Shown here in pieces: positions 1 to 10,467 of a stretch of 64,000 bases of DNA. The translations under genes were made by a program, and so were the position numbers. The stretch is from Candidula unifasciata (lineage: Eukaryota; Mollusca; Gastropoda; Stylommatophora; Geomitridae). The number at the start of each line of letters is the position of its first letter. Positions within the stretch are counted from its first letter, which is position 1. The notes beneath the pieces are model-generated. The model ran no database searches. It was not told the DNA's origin and saw only the letters and a list, made by a program, of their open reading frames with translations. The stretch spans positions 60,001-124,000 of the forward strand of contig CAJHNH020002015.1 in NCBI GenBank assembly GCA_905116865.2, read 5' to 3'.

Positions 1-117
<117 letters not shown>

Positions 118-1100
118 ACCTTGTTAAAACGAACTCGCTTAGAGAACACTCGGTTAAGAGGGGAAAACAGGTGGTCCCAGCAGGGAGTTTACTGCCCGCT
201 TAGCGCGAATAATTTTAACACGAACTTTACTTTCGGTCTCTCAAATTAACAAGATTAATATTTTTGTAAATCCGATCATACTCATGTATATTGGTGACAT
301 TAACATTTGCAAATATCTAATAAATATCACAGAAAGGGAGGGAGGATAAGCAAAGCGAGCGATATATATATATATATAAAGCTTAGCTGTCTAGGACACC
401 CTAAAACATCAGGGTAGTATTGATGTTGTCATTTTGGATTCTCTAATGATAACTTTGTCTGAGGTTGAACGGGGTGTCTGTGATGTGTGTTCTGTTGAAC
501 TGCTATCCACGATGAGACAGAGTCGCAGGGATGGGAAAACAGATGGCAGTCAATGGGAGAAAACAGGCTGACAAGGGAAGAGGCTTGAAATAAAGGATGA
601 GGGGTAGATGGAAAGAGAGATAGGGTGCAAGTGACTGGGAGAGAGGAGAAGAAAGAAACGATGAGGGGTAAACGGAGAGATGGGAGGCAAATAATTGAGA
701 GAGGGGAGAGAGGAAAAGAAAGTAGAAGAAGAAAGATTTTGGAGTCAGAAAAGAGAAAAGGAAAAGGTGAAAGGGGGATGTAGCGAGAAAGGACAGGGGA
801 GGAGAGATCACACTGATGGAAAATAGGACGAGACAAAGAACGGAGAGCAATGGGGTCGAAGAGCAGCCAGACAGACTCATGGAATCTCCTGACGTCTTTA
901 ATTATGAATACATTTTATGAATGGTTTAACTTGGAGTGCAAAGTTAATTGAAAAATTACAAACACTGTTCAATGACTTGAAGTGGCCTCTGCGACGTGTA
1001 AAGGTAATTTACACATTAAGAAGGCGTAAACAAGTACAGATAATTTTGTACAAAGTGTTATTTTTCATTTTGAACAGCCACAGTGGAACGGCCTCTAGAA
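118..1100. other. No gene seen; purine-rich imperfect duplication
   Basis: I see no gene. Positions 120-190 contain CTCGCTTAG and GGTTAAGAG words that loosely resemble pogo-type ends, too weak to call. A short TA run lies at 366-378. From about 480 to 860 the plus strand is strongly purine-rich. Inside it an approximately 64-bp block starting GATGAGGGG (596 and 660) occurs twice. The pyrimidine-rich complement gives long open frames on the minus strand, but their Ser/Leu/Phe-rich translations are low-complexity artefacts. Confidence 0.6.
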
Positions 1101-1491
1101 CAGTTGTCTCTAAACTGAGGGGGAAAGGGGGAAAAAGGGGGGAGGAGGGTGAGGAAGTGTCAAGCTGATGTTAAACAATTTTTGAAATTGAGTTCATTTA
1201 TATTTCTAAAAATGAGAATCATCAACTCCAACAGCCATGAAAACAAAAAGCGTTGCCAGCTTGATGTGGAGAGGGGTGCCTTGTTCAATACCAGACAGAA
1301 TCTAGCAGAAAAACACAAGACAAAAACAGGGCTAACCATCTTAATCATGTTTGAACACTAAATTACCAGTTTTGGTGATTGTTTTCTTTTGATATTTGAC
1401 TCTTTGAATTAGGTGCATGTTTTAACTAAGTTCTTTTTTTTTAAATACTGGGACAAGGGAAGCACTATCTGAGAAAGTTTGGAGACCCCTG
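1101..1491. mobile_element. hAT-type MITE, non-autonomous
   Basis: The left end CAGTTGTCTCTAAACT and the inverted right end (read on the minus strand CAGGGGTCTCCAAACT) match at 13 of 16 positions. The flanks CTCTAGAA and GTCTAGAG agree at 6 of 8 positions and share a TCTAGA core, as expected for a decayed 8-bp hAT target duplication. There is no transposase coding potential. A segment near 1350-1390 resembles 34140-34175, so a related copy probably lies there. The superfamily call rests on end sequence and duplication length only. Confidence 0.6.
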
Positions 1492-1687
1492 GTCTAGAGT
1501 TAAGAACCTACATGTCGTTCTGAATGTTGAATTTGAATCCGTCTGACAAAAATCAAATTCAGATCAAGGCAGCATTTCCCATTCAGTAGACAATCCTGAA
1601 GACACAGTCAACCTCCTTGGAGAGATAGACATAATAAGATTACGTACTGGACACAACAGACTCTGCAGCTTTTATAAAAGGTATTTT

Positions 1688-1732
1688 TCCTCCTCTTCTT
1701 CTTCTTCTTCTTCTTCTTCTTCTTCTTCTTCT

Positions 1733-1779
<47 letters not shown>

Positions 1780-1794
1780 TTCTTCTTCTTCTTT
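1688..1794. repeat. (CTT)n microsatellite
   Basis: About 35 CTT units with two CCT interruptions. It abuts the end of a family A repeat. Other family A copies carry short TTC-rich sequence at the same boundary, so this tract may be an expanded retroposon tail, (GAA)n on the minus strand. Confidence 0.95.
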
Positions 1795-2107
1795 TCATTT
1801 ACTGGCTGTACACTCAGGTGGGAGGTTCTAGTTGTTCGTACACCTTCTGACTTTAGTTTTGTTTTTTGCGTTCACCGGCTGTGAATTCTGGCGTACAATC
1901 CTGGTTGGACTTTTGTCTTTGTCCCAGAAGCTGGGCGTCGTGCGCACGTATCTTGCCTCTCAAGCATATAGATGCACTCTGGCTTCAAAAGGTGCCTCCT
2001 GTTAATCGACTCCTAAATTATGCTTGTTGGGAATGCAGTGCGTTTAATCCTGTTTCTTCCCCCACACCTACAGTGGGTACCCGGAACCCACATGGGAATA
2101 CACAAAA
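1795..2107 (-). repeat. Interspersed repeat family A, copy 1
   Basis: Shares ordered blocks with copies at 7546-7735, 29475-30045, 32840-33125 and 56990-57290: a start like TTTACTGGCTGTA, an AGTCCTGGTTGTTCG-like block, a TCGACTC block, and an end like CCACAATGGGGTCCCGGAACC followed by CACACGGGGA. The CTT side may be a 3' tail read backwards, so I infer a minus-strand retroposon. No coding potential and no recognised family. Confidence 0.65.
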
Positions 2108-2239
2108 TTCAAAACTAGAGATGTAAACTTTGTCTGTGTGAATAGGTGCCACTGAATACCGCACATGCGCGGGCTTTGTACGCAGACAGAGACAGATCGA
2201 GTCATTGCAGAAGTGCACTGTGGGTAAAGTTATCTTCAT

Positions 2240-2600
2240 CTTTGTCCCAGGCATGCGGGTATTTTTGGCAATGAAAGAGTCGACAGATTAGCCAGCTCTG
2301 TCTTAGTTAGGGGACTGGCCCATGGATCATGCAGCCATTGTTAATGCTATCAGAGTTAAGACGATCGGAGGATTTTAGGAGCAGCACATCCACATCTTTG
2401 CTAAGAGTGCAAGATTAGAGAGTAAATATCGGCACAGCCAGGCACACGAGAAGCACACCGGACGCAATAGAAGTCTTGTCAAAATACATAGGACTGGGAC
2501 TATCAACCGTTGGATGCTGACGTACATGTTGAAAAGGGAATCTAAGCACTATTGGACATGTCCGAAGAGCCTTGAAGATGACCCAAATCATAACTTATAA
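2240..2600 (+). pseudogene. LINE RNase H domain remnant
   Basis: Plus-strand translation from about 2256 gives HAGIFGNERVDRLASS. This matches the conserved HAGI-x-GNE-x-AD-x-LA signature of RNase H domains in I/Jockey-type non-LTR retrotransposons. A VPG tripeptide lies just upstream in another frame, so one frameshift separates it from the HAGI motif. Stops interrupt the downstream sequence. Only this C-terminal portion is recognisable. A second RNase H remnant on the opposite strand lies near 34700-34900. Confidence 0.6.
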
Positions 2601-3530
2601 CTCACATGTGCTAAAAAAAATGCTTTCTATATACAACAGCGAGATATGAGGTTTGGTTGGCTGGCATTCTGATAAAAACCACGTTGTATGGAACAGTGAA
2701 ATAAATTCGTCACAGGAAATATTTCACAGAAGCCTGCGCCCTTTTACCTAAAAACCGCGGTCAGGAGAACCAAAATACGAAGAGAAAGAATCTTTACTGG
2801 AATTGAATTAGCGCTCCTAAGTCTACTTTTACCTGGCTTATAAATGAGATGGGACTATCACTTTATGTGCCACATAATAGCGTGAACAGTATCCTTTAGT
2901 ATCCCCTTGTGGGTTTATATGTCCCATAAGGTTCTTTTATTTTATTCACCCCCATCTCCGCGACCCGAGATTTCGAAGAGAATTCCTGGAAAAGTCCAGT
3001 ATTATAGGGGGAGACGGGGAGGGGTTATTTACTGTTAGTCGCTTTTAATTTCACATCCTAACACCTCTATATTATTTGACTTTCCCGAGAATTCGCTAGG
3101 AAATTTCAGATTTCCCTAGATGAGGTGGGGGGAAAAAGGAAAGAAAAGAGCCACCCCCAGTATAATTCTCAACTCCATTCTATCCTTTACAATCCTTTCG
3201 ATATCATTGATGGAATTGAGTCCAGCAGCTTTTGCCGTCCTCGTCAACTTTTGTTTTAGAATTTATTGTGGGGTCTATGTTGCCTCCACCTCCATTCCCA
3301 AATTAGATGTTGTCTGCAGCGTCTAGTTTTATGGAGGAATTATGAGAACAGAGGGAGCAGATAAAACTGTTACGAAGATGTCTTGAATGAAATAAATTCG
3401 CGTATAAAACGGTCTACCCGTATCATAAGTGCAGAAATCGCAGTTTCTTATGTGGACTTCGCGAGAAGGAGGAGCCTAGAGTACGTCAACAGGATGAGCA
3501 GTTGGAGAACAGAGATCAATGGTTGATCTT
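2601..3530. other. No feature recognised
   Basis: Mixed-composition sequence with no long open frame, no tandem repeat and no match to other parts of the window that I could see. It may be unique intergenic or intronic DNA, or old repeat. Confidence 0.5.
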
Positions 3531-3538
3531 TCTCTCTC

Positions 3539-3698
3539 TCACACACATTTACACACACACACATACGCACGCGCGCGCGCAAGAAGAAAGGTAGGAACAG
3601 ATATAAAGTATGGAAGGCGGGAGGTGACGAATAGAAAAAGGAAGAAAATCACTAGCCAAAAGTTTTTTAAAAAGAAAAAGAACATCAATACACACACA

Positions 3699-3749
<51 letters not shown>
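3539..3749. repeat. Two (CA)n / (CG)n microsatellite tracts
   Basis: A short CA run with a GCGCGCGC segment lies at 3539-3580. A second CA run of about 58 bp, also with CGCGCG, lies at 3691-3748. Open frames across them are cysteine/valine or histidine/threonine repeats and are not genes. Confidence 0.95.
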
Positions 3750-3759
3750 CGTTTGCCAA

Positions 3760-4158
3760 TCTGACAGCGACACAAAAAAACAAACAGAACAGTTCAAGTA
3801 CTTGCAGATCGATCCAATAATAAACCGCAGCAACGCTACTGGAATCAGTGAATCGTTCATAGCGGCAAGGGTAGCCCTTAGACCAAAGATCTGGGGACTT
3901 CTAGGTCAAACTCTGCAGCCAAGACAAACAAAACGTAATAATCAGGAAAAGCAGAGCACGCCAGGCAAATATTGTGGGGAAAACGTTTGTCTGCTGGTTC
4001 GTGGTTTATGTCAATAATATTCACAAACGCATCCTTGTTATTAATATTGATGTCGCAGAACCCAATCAGGCCCACCCTGTATTTGCTGTTAATGAATGTT
4101 TTTTCGTTTTTAGTTATGGGCAAGTACAATTACTATATCGCTTAAAGGTTCATGTAAG
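3760..4158. other. No feature recognised
   Basis: No gene, tandem repeat or dispersed match noted between the CA tract and the family D MITE. Confidence 0.45.
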
Positions 4159-4523
4159 CGCTAGTCTCCCCAGGGCCCAACCATATACACACTAGCTGCC
4201 TTTTGATTGGTAGTTCCTAAACCTATCACCTTGGCACAAGGTTACGGTGGTGTTCCGCAATGCCGTTGATATCGTGTGTTGTATATTTCAGCACGCCGGC
4301 GCTTTTAACACTCCAAAAACATGGAGAAACTGGTCCTAACACAACATCACTATGGAGTGCTTTAACCTGTGTCACAGGCGTTCTATTTCTCAAAATGAAA
4401 ATGTAAATGCAAGACATCACCGAAAGCAAACAGAGCAGGACACACCCGTAATCTTCAGGAAAGTCGACCAGCCCAACAAACTTGTAAATGAAAAGCGACC
4501 TACACTATTTGGGGAGATTAACG
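4159..4523. mobile_element. Family D MITE, copy 1
   Basis: The left end GCTAGTCTCCCCA and the right end TTTGGGGAGATTAACG are inverted relatives. The body closely matches 10468-10834 in the same orientation, including TTGGCACAAGGTTACGG, GTTCCGCAATGCCGTTGATA, ACACTCCAAAAACATG and AACAAACTTGTAAATGAAAA. Length is about 365 bp with no coding capacity. No clean target duplication is visible, so the superfamily is undetermined. Confidence 0.75.
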
Positions 4524-4925
4524 AACTGAACGTATTCACTTATGGCAGCATTTCTGCCCCCAAACATTTCATTTCAATGGTTACTAATTTTCCTCTCTAG
4601 TTCTATAATGTGAGTGAGCAGGTCTGACACAGGTAGTAAAGGCTTAGAATGAAGATATATTGTATGAGATGTTTCTTTGTGCTGATTGAGATTGTCTTAT
4701 GTTGTAAGAGGTGGGCTAACTGTACCAACATTTGATTTACTTTTCTGCATCAGATATTAATTTCGAACATTCTGAAGCTAGTTTTTACTTAGACGTCTGC
4801 TCTCTCTAGTTTGCTGCGTTTGGCCTCTTTCATACTGCGATAGTCAATCTTTCACTGTCTGTCTTCGCAGAAGTCGCCCCGCAGCTGATCTCTCCCACGT
4901 GTTTGTGTGTGAGTGTGTGTGCATG
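4524..4925. other. No feature recognised
   Basis: AT-rich sequence with a short TG run near 4900-4925. No gene or dispersed repeat identified. Confidence 0.45.
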
Positions 4926-5075
4926 TGTAGGTTACCAGGAATGGTTACCAGGTATAGTTCTGGAAAGCAAAGGAGGCCGGCGCGATGTTGACCACACCAT
5001 TAATCAAGTGCCAACTGGTCTATAAAACATAGGTCTAAACCAATTTGCCCAATACACTTGTTGTTTTACTTTTTA
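4926..5075 (+). mobile_element. SINE family B fragment, 5'-truncated
   Basis: Contains the family B sequence GGCCGGCGCGATG-TTGACCACA, then a CAAGTGCCAACTGGTC-like block, then ATAGGTCTA and a TTTTACTTTTTACTG tail. This order matches the full copies at 6247-6520 and, on the other strand, 14166-14450. The tRNA-like head is missing. Confidence 0.65.
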
Positions 5076-5129
5076 CTGTCGTACACAAGGAGATGTATTT
5101 TTATGCATACATATATATATGTATGTGTG

Positions 5130-5155
5130 TATACACACACACACACACACACACA
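5130..5155. repeat. (CA)n microsatellite
   Basis: Pure CA dinucleotides preceded by ATATGTATGTGTGTATA. Confidence 0.95.
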
Positions 5156-5592
5156 GAAGGTTGTACTTTGGATCACAAACGCTTCTAATCACGAACTTCG
5201 CGTTCGGAAACACAATTTCAAAACCAATTGTAACTCCACCCGCAACAATGCCTCGGCGCACGAACGAACAAACATGGCTTTCGGCTGGCGAACAGCATCG
5301 GTTGTACTCAGATTTGTACTCATGGCAGAATGAGGAAGAGATAGTACATGTTTAAAGTGCTGAGGTCAAAGAAATGTATTGCGAGTGGCGTCAAGAGCAA
5401 GTTTTCGTTGAGAAGCATTACCCTAGCAAAATGACCAGTAGAGCAGTGGCCACATGTAAAAGAACAGTTACTTTAGGAAAATTATTTAACACACACACAT
5501 ACTTTTGGCTTGTTATCTTGTGATAACACCAGCCACTGAGCCTGCAACAGAACCACTTGCCATAATACAAACAAGAAAGATAATTACTACTA
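5156..5592. other. No feature recognised
   Basis: Short open frames occur but show no recognisable domain. No tandem repeat seen. Confidence 0.4.
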
Positions 5593-5855
5593 CGGTCGTC
5601 CCCATGTGGGATGCAATTTTTTAGTATTTGAAGCCCCACTCTGGCTTCCGTCGGGGGCCCTGAATATAGCCGAGCATAAATATTGCCTAGCCCATTGATA
5701 TGGCCATAATGGCTGAAAGGGGTTGCTGGGACCTCTCCACGGGTTATCCTCATTCGCGTGGTGGCACTTTGTGTCACCGGGTGTTTATCGCTTGTGTGAT
5801 GTCCTGGTGGGATACAACTACCTACCTACTACCTACAAGAGAGATAACAAACATC
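5593..5855 (+). mobile_element. Interspersed repeat family C, copy 1
   Basis: Strong match in order to 54026-54267: CCCATGTGGGATGCAATTT, TGAAGCCCCACYCTGGCTTC, GGGACCTCTCCACGGGT, GTGGCACTTTGTGTCACCGG, GTTTATCGCTTGTGTGATG, TCCTGGTGGGATACAACTAC and a (CTAC)n tail. Partial copies occur at 31871-32150 (+) and 44309-44425 (-). The simple 3' tail suggests a SINE-like retroposon. I see no clear pol III box. Confidence 0.75.
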
Positions 5856-5921
5856 AGAAATACTTACACAGTTGCCCGACATTATTAAGTCTCCCTCCTC
5901 GACTACAATCTACCTGTGCCA

Positions 5922-6180
5922 TCACCTACTAACCACAAGGGCAAAGTTATACTGTATATTTTATATTATATAGTGACTACTAACCACAAGGGCAAAGTTA
6001 TACTGTATATTTTATATTATATAGCGACTACTAACCACAAGGGCAAAGTTATACTGTATATTTTATATTATATAGCGACTACTAACCACAAGGGCAAATT
6101 TAAACTCCATATTTTACATTATATAGCGACTACTAACCATAAGGGCAAAGTTATACTGCATATTTTATAGCGACTACTAA
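5922..6180. repeat. 51-bp minisatellite, about 5 copies
   Basis: The unit begins ACTAACCACAAGGGCAAAG and ends with TTTATATTATATAG. Copy starts near 5931 and 5982 give a 51-bp period. Because 51 is a multiple of three and the unit lacks stops in one frame, it creates a 17-residue periodic open frame that is not a gene. The last copies are degenerate. Confidence 0.93.
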
Positions 6181-6246
6181 CTACAAAGACAAAGTTATAT
6201 TGTAAATTGTATACTGTATTTTACATATTATATACTTTATTTAGGG

Positions 6247-6530
6247 GATCCGACCTGGTCCAGCGGCTAGACGGATCGAAAGGTCATGGGTTCCATTCTG
6301 ACGAGGGCCGGATTTTTTTTTCTTAAAAAAATGACCTTGGCTCACATATCGACCCAGCCTTGAGTGGGTCTTTGGTACAGTCACGTTAAGTAAAGGCAGC
6401 CGGCGTGATGCTGACCACATTACTCACCAAGTGCTGTTTGGGCTATAAAATATAGGTCTAGCCCTATATACCCAATAGGACTGAAAGGCGTGGAAAATGG
6501 TCTTTTACTTTTACTGTGTAATATACTTTG
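6247..6530 (+). mobile_element. SINE family B, full-length copy with tRNA-like head
   Basis: The head contains an A-box-like TGGTCCAGCGG and a B-box-like GGGTTCCATTC. Then follow a T/A-rich linker, GGCTCACATATCGACCCAGC, CTTGAGTGGGT, GGCGTGATGCTGACCACAT, CAAGTGCTG, ATAGGTCTAGCCC and a TCTTTTACTTTTAC tail. Homologous to minus-strand copies at 9153-9362, 14166-14450 and 29509-29789. Confidence 0.8.
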
Positions 6531-7028
6531 GCCAGACATAATTCTTTAAAAAAGGGAGCGTTGGTTGAAAAAGGGGGCGGGGGTGGGGGGTAAACAAAAA
6601 CAACAATGTTTTGCATTAATTACAATTTGAAAAAAAAATATCTTAGGTTCCCGAACATTACGGGTGGCGAACGGAGTTTCCCGAAAAAATAAGTTCGGGA
6701 GGTGAGGTAGCTTTGTATCTGTTTACTGTCCTGCAACAACAACCCAGTCTGTTTACTGTCCTGCAACAACACATCTGTCGTGTAACTCTCTCACCAGTAA
6801 GAGAAATAACAACAACGCTCAATACAACACTGCTGGTACTACTTCGATCCTATCGCTCACATCCGACAAGGGTAAATGGGGCGACTCGTCAGCGCTGATC
6901 GAACTGTCCTGTCTTTTACCCATCCATTCTACACCCGGACGGCAACCATCACAACATTAGCTGTTCACGTGCCGTTCCTTTTCCATCTTTACTACAATTT
7001 ATACAGTCCACTGATTTCATCACTTCAC

Positions 7029-7030
<2 letters not shown>
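6531..7030. other. No feature recognised; short G- and A-rich runs
   Basis: Contains a G-rich run near 6575-6590 and a short duplicated CTGTTTACTGTCCTGCAACAAC word at about 6719 and 6749. Nothing gene-like. Confidence 0.4.
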
Positions 7031-7069
<39 letters not shown>

Positions 7070-7079
7070 GGCGCGCGTT

Positions 7080-7160
<81 letters not shown>
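7031..7160. repeat. (TG)n followed by (TA)n microsatellite
   Basis: TG run 7031-7066, a GGCGCGCG interruption, then a TA run 7086-7160. Degenerate TG-rich sequence continues to about 7260. Overlapping open frames on both strands are dinucleotide artefacts. Confidence 0.97.
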
Positions 7161-7163
<3 letters not shown>

Positions 7164-7285
7164 TGTGTGCCTATGTGTGTGTCTACGTGTGTGTATACAT
7201 GTATATCTATGTGTGTGTTGTGTGTGTGTATTAATTTGCATATATATGTGTATGGTGTGTGTATTTATACATATATATATAAATT

Positions 7286-7545
7286 AGGGCCGAATACGAA
7301 TAGTGGTTACTCTTTGCACTCGTTTTGCATACACTGCGATGGACTGAAATAACTCTCTTATTAACACAATAGTTGCTGTTGCCTAAGTCTATCGTAGCGG
7401 GGTAATCTGTGTCCCAGTTGCTTGGTACAGCAGCTGGAAAAGTCTTTGCCTGCTGACTCGACCGAGGCATTACAGCAGAGGTTCCCAAACTGGGTACGTA
7501 TGCCAGGTGTGTCGCGGCGAAAATCAAGAATAGTCGGTCATAAAT
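7286..7545 (+). mobile_element. Family F MITE, internally deleted partial copy
   Basis: Collinear with 40047-40290: GGGCCGAATACG, ATAGTGGTTAC, TGCGATGGACTGAAATAA, TTAACACAATAGTTGCTGTT, GGTACAGCAGCTGG, CAAACTGGGT and TATGCCAGG. It starts TAGGGC, the same first bases as the complete copy at 39951, and then joins internal sequence. This looks like a deletion through a shared GGGC. Both copies have a TA tract on the left. Confidence 0.7.
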
Positions 7546-7735
7546 CCGTTTTACAAATCTGGTTTATCTGTATGGGACTATTGGTTCCTTGCCTCCCAGA
7601 CAGATGTACTCTAATTTAGAAGAATTCCTCAATAAGTCATATCCTACAGCATCCTTCTTGGGATCTTTTGTTTTCCCCTGCAATGGGGTCCCGGAACCCA
7701 CACGGGGAGTAACAGAAATCCAAAGATCTTATTTT
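7546..7735 (-). repeat. Interspersed repeat family A, copy 2 (partial)
   Basis: Retains TTACAAATCTGG, CAGATGTACTC and the terminal block with CAATGGGGTCCCGGAACCC and CACGGGGAG. The tail-side half seen in other copies is missing. It directly follows the family F fragment. Confidence 0.55.
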
Positions 7736-8240
7736 AAACAAAAGAAAAATTAAAGGCGGGGAAGAAGGGGGAAAGGAGGTGGTGGGGGGGGGGTGATGTT
7801 GACTACCAAGAAAATATAAATAGGACACGACAACACACAGTTGATACGCTTGAGTAATTGTGTACCCTGATAAGAAGAAGTTACAAGTAGAATAGCTCAA
7901 GCAGGGACGGCATTTCACAAACTAAATATTATTCTGTAAAATCTGTTCTTGCCAGCTGGGCTGAGGAAACGCGTCCTGAATGGGCTGCATAGAGTCAATA
8001 CTGATATAAGAAAATTAAAAATGGACAGTTAGCCGATTAGTGAAATTTATTTTGAAGCAGAGATGTTCGATAGATAGTCAATGTGAACGCTATGGACAGA
8101 TTAATCTGAGTCTGGATATTGTCTTGAAAGAAATTAAGTCAGGAAAATAACTGATTACCCACATCAGAAAGAGACCATCTAAGTTCATTTGTCATATCAC
8201 GAGAAGGCGAACACTGTCGAATGGGTAGCGGGGTGGGAAG
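7736..8240. other. No feature recognised; short poly-G run
   Basis: A G-rich tract lies near 7755-7795. The remainder has no recognisable gene or repeat. Confidence 0.4.
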
Positions 8241-8429
8241 AGAGAGATAAAGAGCGACAGAGAGCGACAGAGAGAGAGAGAGCGCGCGATAGAGAGCGAG
8301 AGAACGAGAGGTAGAGAGCTATAGAGGGCGAGATAGAGAGCGACAGAGAGCGAGCGAGAGAGAGAGAGCGATAGAGAGCGAGAGAGAGTGAGCGATAGAG
8401 AGCGAGAGAGAGAAAGAGAGAGAGAAGAT
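8241..8429. repeat. Imperfect (GA)n / GAGC microsatellite
   Basis: GA-rich repeats with regular GCGA and GATAGAGAGC interruptions. The Ser/Leu/Arg-rich reading frames through it are compositional. Confidence 0.95.
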
Positions 8430-8489
8430 GCTGTGACATCATGGTATGAACGATCACCTCTGACAGAAATGATTGATAATATATGTGGC

Positions 8490-8830
8490 AGAAGGTTAAA
8501 GATAAAAATATGGATACTGGGTATTGTAAGGCAACTGAGACGTGGTGCTTGAGAATATTGCAAATACCGTGGAATGCCAGAATAACTAACAATGATTGCC
8601 TTGAAATGGCAAATGAAAGTAGAACTTTATATACAACAATGAGAAGCAAACAAAGTTCTTTAGTCGTGTGATGAGAAACGGAGACTGGACAATATCGTGA
8701 CGACAGGAAATATCACTGGTAGAAAAAGCAGAGGCAGACCAAGAGAAAGATGATGGATGGCTTAAGACAGCCGCATGGAAGAATATCATTAGTGTAATTG
8801 ATCCTCATATGTGGAGATATATGTATTGGC
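8490..8830 (+). pseudogene. Non-LTR retrotransposon C-terminal fragment
   Basis: Plus-strand frames give ETWCLRILQIPWNARITN, then after a frameshift FSRVMRNGDW and, further on, KAEADQEKD. These correspond to the segment after the reverse transcriptase core in RTE-like elements, where the related copy at 9600-10000 reads FYRRMLRIPWIANKSNQE and FDHVMRRGKIE. Stops and shifts break it. It immediately precedes a separate, better preserved LINE copy. Confidence 0.55.
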
Positions 8831-8875
8831 AGCAAACAGCAGCTATTAGAATTAACAACTGTTAAGGTACATTTC

Positions 8876-10015
8876 AAAGCACAAAGAGAGACGTACGACA
8901 AGGATGTGTACTTTCACCTGATTTATTTTCAATATATACTGAGTGTATAATGAGATCTTTAATTGATATGCCCGGAATTGTGGTTGATGGGCACAATATA
9001 AACAGTTTACGTTATACTGATGATACAGTCTTGATAGCAACAAGTCAGAAAGAACTACAGGAACTGTTAGATATTGTGGTGTTAGAAAGTGGAAGAATGG
9101 GCCTCAGTTTGAATAATGGGAAGACAAAAGTAATGGTGGTATCAAAGAAACGTAAAAGTAAAGTAAAGGACCCTTTTCCACGCCATCAGGCATATAGGGC
9201 TAGACCTATATTTTTATAGACCAATCGGCACAAGATGTGTGATGTGGTCAGCATCATGCCGGCCGTCTTTACTTTCCCGGGACTGCACCCGGTACTCAGT
9301 CAAGGCTGGGTCGACCTGGGAGCCAAGGTCATTTTTTGAAAAAGTCAGGCTCCGCCAGGGAGATCAAAGAAACGAATTATTCCTAAATGTGTAATAAAAG
9401 TCGATTTTGTTATTTTAGGACAAGTACAGAAATTTAAGTATCTGGGCACATGGATAACATCAGATAAAAGATGCATAACTGAGATAAGAAACAGAAGTGG
9501 ACAGGCAAAAACTGCATTTTATAAAATGAAAAACATCTTGTGCAATACATCATTGTCATTGAGAGTTAGAAAAAGAATTCTTGCTTGCTACTTACATCTA
9601 GTTCTAACATATGACTGTGAATCCTGGACAATCGGTAGGCAGGTCAAACAATTTCTTGAGGCCTCAGAGATGTGATTTTACAGAAGAATGCTTAGAATTC
9701 CTTGGATAGCCAACAAGAGCAACCAAGAGGTTTTGAAAGATGTGGGAGCCCGAAGACAACTTATTACAGACATCAGAAGGAGACAGTCATAATTTTTCGA
9801 CCATGTTATGAGAAGAGGGAAAATAGAACATGAAAAGATCTGTGGAAGGAGGGACAGAGGAAGACAACGAGAGAAGATGCTTGACAGTCTTGTTGCACGG
9901 CATGGAGGTGTGTCAGCACACGAACTGATACATGCTGCAGGAGATCGCAGATTATGGAGAGGCATGATCGCCCACTCCAGTCGACAAGGCACCTGATGAT
10001 GATGTGGAGATGTAT
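8876..10015 (+). pseudogene. RTE-like non-LTR reverse transcriptase, 3' part, split by a SINE
   Basis: The open frame starts mid-protein with RDVRQGCVLSPDLFSIYTE, the RT motif around RQGC-LSP-LF. It continues to LRYTDDTVLIA, the catalytic motif with YTDD in place of YADD, and GLSLNNGKTKVMV. After the SINE (9153-9362) the same protein resumes with FKYLGTWITSDKRC, LTYDCESWTI, FYRRMLRIPWI and GRRDRGRQREKMLD. Only two in-frame stops (TGA near 9673, TAA near 9790) were seen outside the SINE. The 3' end is a short GATGATG tail, as in the copy at 40295-40875. The 5' endonuclease region is absent, so it is 5'-truncated. RTE clade is inferred from motif spacing and tail. Confidence 0.8.
9153..9362 (-). 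mobile_element. SINE family B inserted in the LINE, with 12-bp TSD
   Basis: Reverse-oriented family B sequence: AAAGTAAAGGACCCTTTTCC tail side, AGGGCTAGACCTATA, AATCGGCACAAGATG, GGGACTGCACCCGGTAC, CTGGGTCGACCTGGGAGCC. It ends before the tRNA-like head, so it is 5'-truncated. It is bracketed by direct copies of ATCAAAGAAACG at 9141-9152 and 9363-9374, a perfect target-site duplication. Joining the flanks restores the LINE reading order. Confidence 0.9.
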
Positions 10016-10083
10016 GTCGCCAACGCCAGCTGGCTTCCCACTTAATGATGATGATTAATATATACATGATATTATTGGGCAGG

Positions 10084-10160
<77 letters not shown>
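10084..10160. repeat. (ATT)n microsatellite
   Basis: About 25 ATT units just downstream of the LINE 3' end. Frames through it are isoleucine runs. Confidence 0.97.
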
Positions 10161-10163
<3 letters not shown>

Positions 10164-10467
10164 CTTGTGTGTATGCGCGCGCGAATGTTTGAATGTGTAA
10201 ATGTGGATTTTCACCTTTATGGCCCCAAGCGCCGACGAGAGAGGAGGAGGGATGGGCGTGAAACCAGCTCCTCTACATTGTAAAGAAATTATTTGCTTTA
10301 GAAACCTGCAGGAAAGGATGCCATCCCCATTAAGAACCGAATGAAGGAATAGACAGCGAGCCGCATGTAACACATAATCGCACACCAGATAAATAATGGT
10401 GAAGTGTGTATGTGTATGCCTTCGTGTATTGGCACACACAGTTGAAGATGCCTTCGGGTAAAACTAA
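10161..10467. other. No feature recognised
   Basis: No gene or repeat identified apart from a short CGCGCG run near 10177. Confidence 0.4.

Noticed and set aside
120..190. pogo-like terminal words at the window start
   Set aside because: Only scattered CTCGCTTAG and GGTTAAGAG matches; no paired end found.
480..880. Minus-strand Ser/Leu/Phe-rich frames of 125-135 codons, possible membrane protein
   Set aside because: They are the complement of a purine-rich stretch with an internal imperfect duplication; no start context or domain.
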